Shown: piece by piece, positions 60,059-64,000 of the stretch
Position numbering within the stretch: the first letter of the stretch is position 1
How the letters are laid out: each line of letters begins with the position of its first letter
Source: Holacanthus passer
Taxonomy: Eukaryota; Chordata; Actinopteri; Pomacanthidae
Assembly (NCBI GenBank): GCA_025331565.1
Contig: JAFREQ010000105.1
Span: 186,001 to 250,000, forward strand
DNA length: 64,000 nucleotides
Direction of reading: 5' to 3'
The notes under the pieces: generated by a model
Seen by the model: the letters and a program-made list of their open reading frames with translations, nothing else
Databases searched by the model: none
What the model was told of the DNA's origin: nothing
Made by a program: the position numbers and the translations under genes

Positions 60059-63000
60059 GGTTGTATATAAAATATCTGAAAAGCACTTAAAAAGCATGTG
60101 ATGTTCAAAGACAAACATTTTTATAGTAAGTTTTTGGACTTTGTATAAAGTGATGAGAAATCGTTTATATCATGGTGTCATCTTGTAATCCTATAGTTTA
60201 TGTGTACATGTGTTCTTTTAGTGGGATGAAGTCCACTTGTGTTTTTCAGTATTTTTTTTTCTAGTTTTTATAATGTATTTCTTTTTAGAAGGTTCAAATC
60301 CCAAACCTGTCATTTTAATATACCAAATGCAGAGCTGAGTTTGTGTCGTCTGTTGCCTTATGAAGCCTCTGAATGTTTTACCTGTGCACCACTGTGACCA
60401 ATGAATGTCAATCAAAGCCCACTGATGTGATCGAGGTTAATGTTCTTTTATCTAAGACAATAGATAATATAGTCATCAATCAAACAAACATCAACATCAA
60501 AACAAACTAGTTATAATGGCCAAGAAAGCTAAAATAGGAAAACATCTTGATGGTAGCTATTTTCCAAAGGGAGTGTTTTAGCTACGACAGGTTGTATGAC
60601 AGTTCTGGGAGGTAAAACAAAATCTAAAAGGGCATAAAATGAAAGAAAATTTAAGAAATTATTTTGTCAACCTGACTGTTTTTGTACTTTCTACTCTTTG
60701 CCTCTGTAGGGCAGTGATGTTGAAAACAGAAGTCGTAGGCTTCGGGTTTGCTTGATAAAACTAGTTACTGGCAGATCTTAACTCTGAACTGTAGAAATTC
60801 TTCATCACCACATTATTGCTGTAAAATTCATTTGTTGAAGTTGTCGATCACGATGTATGCCGACACAAACCTCTTCAGTTTGCCAAAATGATTCATTTAC
60901 TCAAATGGTAAATAAACAGACCTCATGTGCGTGTAGAATGTATTATGTTAAAGGGCTTCTGACTTTCATGGTTCATACACACAGCTCATGTCGTTGAGTG
61001 GGAGATAAAACTGTGACGATCTTTATGTGACGATGAAATTCTCCAAAGTGCAACCTTCTGGCTTCTCGACAGCTGAACGCGTATGTCAAGTAGCGTGTCG
61101 ATAATCTGGAGCCTCATCTGATTCAAACTCATTTACTTCCTGGAACTAAATTATGCGCTGAGCATTATGGGTCACAACTCTCCTAATTCAAACAGGGAGC
61201 AGAGCTTTGTAGAAGTACTGGTGCAGAGATAATGGAGCTGTGGAGTGCTGCAATAATTTCCCTCGACTGATTCTCAGTCACTCTCTTTACTCACTCCATT
61301 AGAAACACTTGGCCGATGAAAAGCACACATACAATACACATAAAAACATTATGGTGTGTGAAATATGTTTGAAAGAAGTGTGAGGTGTGTGTGTGTGTTT
61401 TTCACAAATAGTCCAATTTTGTTACAGTTGGTGGGAAAAATGCTGCTTATTTAATTTCCTACAATCTTCACTTTCTATTATGACATTTATTTTATTGTGA
61501 TAAAATGAGAAATCTGATAAAGACAAAGATGAGAAAGAGCATTTAGAATTCTGTTTTAAAATGTTTCTGTGTCAAATACAGCCAAGTTAGTGCATAAATT
61601 CTAAGGAATAAGTCTTTTTTCTATTTCTTATTAACTCCACTTCAGTCGGCGTGGGAAGGAGACAGTTTCAAAGATTTGGCATGTCTTTCTTATTATAGTG
61701 TTTCTACCACTTTGTAATAATCTGTGTTATTGTTCTGGCTGTTAAAATAGTCTGTTTCACTATTTCCAATGGTTTGTATTATTGTTACAATATGCTTTCT
61801 TTTTCAAATGCACAAGTACAATTTACTGCCACTTCCTGGAGATATAATTTAATAGTTTTTCCATTGCACATGTACCGTGCTGTATGGACACTGGCAGGCT
61901 ACAGGAGCAGCACCTTTTCAGTTTCCACTGGAATACTGAGCAAGTCTTATGTTTTAAAGTAGCAAATGTGTTTGGTGTTCCTCCAGGATGAAACCATGCA
62001 CGACATACTGGGAGTACAAAGGTTCCAGTGTGGATACAGCAGGGTACACCGATGCACGGGGAATAAACCACAATTGTGTTTAAGAAAACAGCTGAGAGTG
62101 TGAGAAGAAGCAGTGGTTCTCAACTCGCTCTGCACAGGGACCCCACCCTGTACACTTTCTGCCAACGCTGCCCAGTAGAGAAACAGCTGTCATGGACATA
62201 TTTGTAAAGAAATTTGAAAAAACCCCAAAACATTCCAATAAAACGTCAAAAGAAATGTTCAATTCAAGCATATTACTGTATATATTTTTAACACTGCCAT
62301 TTATGAGTGGAAATAAAGTTATTTGAACATAAACCTGTCGTTTTCACTGCAAGTTGTATTTATGAGTGAAATGATTTCATATGATTTTCCAAAGTTGATA
62401 AATGTAATCTTTGTTGCAGTACTGTACAGAACTTGTATTTTCTAACGATAATAATAACAATAATGATAATAATGTTAATAATAATAAGAGAGACTCTTGC
62501 TGCAGACGGAAAAGTTGCTGTGATGAAATCAAAGCATGAATCACTGTTTCAAGGTTTCTGGTAAATAGAAATGACTTAATTCTAGAAAACTTTCTAAATT
62601 GAAAAGCATGACTGTTGCTATTGAGATGACCCAATGACAGCATATAAATGGTGAACAGAATCAGCCAAGCACTAAACCCTGAGGAACCCCACAATGCAGC
62701 ACAGAGGTGGAAAACCTCGAGTCAGCAATACATAGAAAGTCCTGAGTTTAAGGTAAGACTTAATCCATCAAAGACTGTCACCTATCGCTCTAAAAGGGAT
62801 GAGCAAGTCATTCCTGACCTTAAGGACGACAGTTTTGTGCTGTGGTGACCTCAAAGAGCTGATTGGGAAGATTAAAACATTCCGTTATCAAACATGAAGG
62901 CTAAAAGCTGATTTGCAACAGTCTCCTCCAGAACTTGTCCTTTGAAAGTCTTGCTGATTACATTGCAGATAGATTTTCATTCAGAACATGTAAACAACTT

Positions 63001-63443
63001 ATGAAATGTGACGGCTTGTTATAGATTAAGCAACATAACAGTATATTAAATTATTAAAATGTGCTACATATCAACTTATCAATAATGGAGATTCGAGGTT
63101 GTTTTGAGGCTGAAAAAACAATAAATAAAATCGAGCCGAATTGTTAAACCCGGGATTGAATGACAATTGTAACCTTCCCCACTGAAGACAGAAGCCAGAT
63201 GTTGGGGGGTGTTAGTGGCTTATTGTCCAGCGTGACAGGGGTTTAATGAAGGATCTGAGCAGTCGACAGGGTGGGGCCTTTGGTCCAGAGGTCACGTGAC
63301 CAATAACCTTCACATGAGCAACATCTGAGGGAAAAATCCATCATGACCTGATTCTGCTCTTCTGCTGTGTAAGTGGTAGTTACTGATTTTGTTTTGACAC
63401 ACAGCTGCTGCCTATTAACTTTTGGTGTAAACGTCAAAAGATG
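60059..63443. other. Intergenic region downstream of calcrl
   Basis: AT-rich sequence, possibly including alternative calcrl 3' UTR at its left end. I see no exon or RNA gene. A weak ATAATAATA-type low-complexity run lies near 62445-62485. Open frames here are short and lack recognisable protein similarity. Confidence 0.6.
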
Positions 63444-63515
63444 AGGTCCCACCGAGATTTGAACTCGGATCGCTGGATTCAAAGTCCAGAGTGCTAACCA
63501 TTACACCATGGGACC
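63444..63515 (-). tRNA. tRNA-Gln (anticodon TTG)
   Basis: A 72-nt cloverleaf on the minus strand. The acceptor stem is GGTCCCA pairing with TGGGACC, with discriminator T. The D arm contains the A box (TGGTGTAATGGTTA). The anticodon stem CTGGA/TCCAG closes loop CTTTGAA with TTG at 63480-63482. The T arm contains GTTCAAATC as the B box. A TTTT Pol III terminator lies 4 bp downstream on that strand (63436-63439 on plus). CCA is not encoded, as expected for a nuclear gene. All stems pair, so it looks functional. It decodes CAA. Confidence 0.97.
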
Positions 63516-64000
63516 GGATGGTACCGCCATGATGGCTCATCGGGTTATGAAGCCTGTGAACCTCACACAGTCTTCTACATATCTACATAGATACATAGAC
63601 ATACACACACGTACATATCTGTGTGTTGTTAGCATTTTTAACCGAACAGGAGGACGACGACACAGCTGTAGCTTGAATTAGCTAGCTAGTCAGTCTGAGG
63701 TTAGCTTAGCTCATGTGTAACGCTAGCTTGAAAAAACAACAACATCTTATCTACCGGCACCGCCAAGCTAACACAAAGATACGGAAACTTAAATAATTAA
63801 TGGTGAGGTTATACACGTGAACGCATCATTTACTGTTGATTGTAAAATACAACTACAGCAGGACGAGATGATTCACACCCCCCTTCAGGTCTGTTTCGGT
63901 AGTGAACGCCGGGAACGTTGTCGCTGTCACTTCTCACATTATTTCAGTATTTACTCACTCTGGCTGATTACAATATATAATATACATATTTGATATAATA
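63516..64000. other. Right flank, possible upstream region of the next gene
   Basis: Repeated GCTAGC/TTAGCT words and a modest rise in CpG near 63.88-63.93 kb resemble fish 5' flanks and UTRs. No ORF or splice-bounded exon is supported. Confidence 0.3.

Overview
This window is nuclear DNA of a bony fish, probably a spiny-rayed teleost. The coding exons are short and vertebrate-like, with GT-AG introns that keep phase. The closest remembered homologues of the products are fish and human proteins. CA/GT microsatellites and teleost-type interspersed repeats (an L2-like LINE end, hAT-like and other MITEs, an LTR-like block) fill the non-coding DNA. There are no operons, CRISPR arrays or prokaryotic features.

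Layout, left to right. (1) 545-4574, minus: e2f1, six coding exons; the last exon (transactivation/pocket-binding end) lies off the left edge. (2) 4575-6291: a head-to-head intergenic promoter region with a perfect palindromic E2F site, CCAAT boxes, a GC box and an E-box. (3) 6292-13319, plus: znf341, 16 coding exons, about 921 aa. (4) 13320-16369: convergent 3' UTRs of znf341 and itch. (5) 16370-32997, minus: itch (NEDD4-family HECT E3 ligase), 23 coding exons, about 888 aa once one apparent +1 frameshift is allowed for; its non-coding first exon and promoter lie near 37.0-37.25 kb. (6) 37.25-51.59 kb: no supported gene, several mobile-element remnants. (7) 51592-59956, plus: a calcitonin receptor-like class B GPCR (calcrl family), 12 coding exons, 498 aa. 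(8) 59957-64000: 3' flank, and a tRNA-Gln(TTG) gene on the minus strand at 63444-63515.

The order e2f1-znf341-itch matches the gene neighbourhood I recall for human 20q11.22, which supports the assignments. The genes are not a pathway: E2F1 is a cell-cycle transcription factor, ZNF341 a zinc-finger regulator linked to STAT1/STAT3 transcription, ITCH a ubiquitin ligase, and CALCRL a peptide-hormone receptor that needs RAMP partners. The shared e2f1/znf341 upstream region is the one place where joint regulation is plausible.

The most notable observations are a textbook U12-type AT-AC intron in e2f1, an apparent one-base insertion in the itch HECT C-lobe that removes the catalytic cysteine if real, a CA repeat touching an e2f1 splice donor, and a retroposon with an intact target-site duplication. 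I found no convincing undescribed system. Exon limits were read by hand from splice motifs, reading phase and remembered homologues, without alignment tools.
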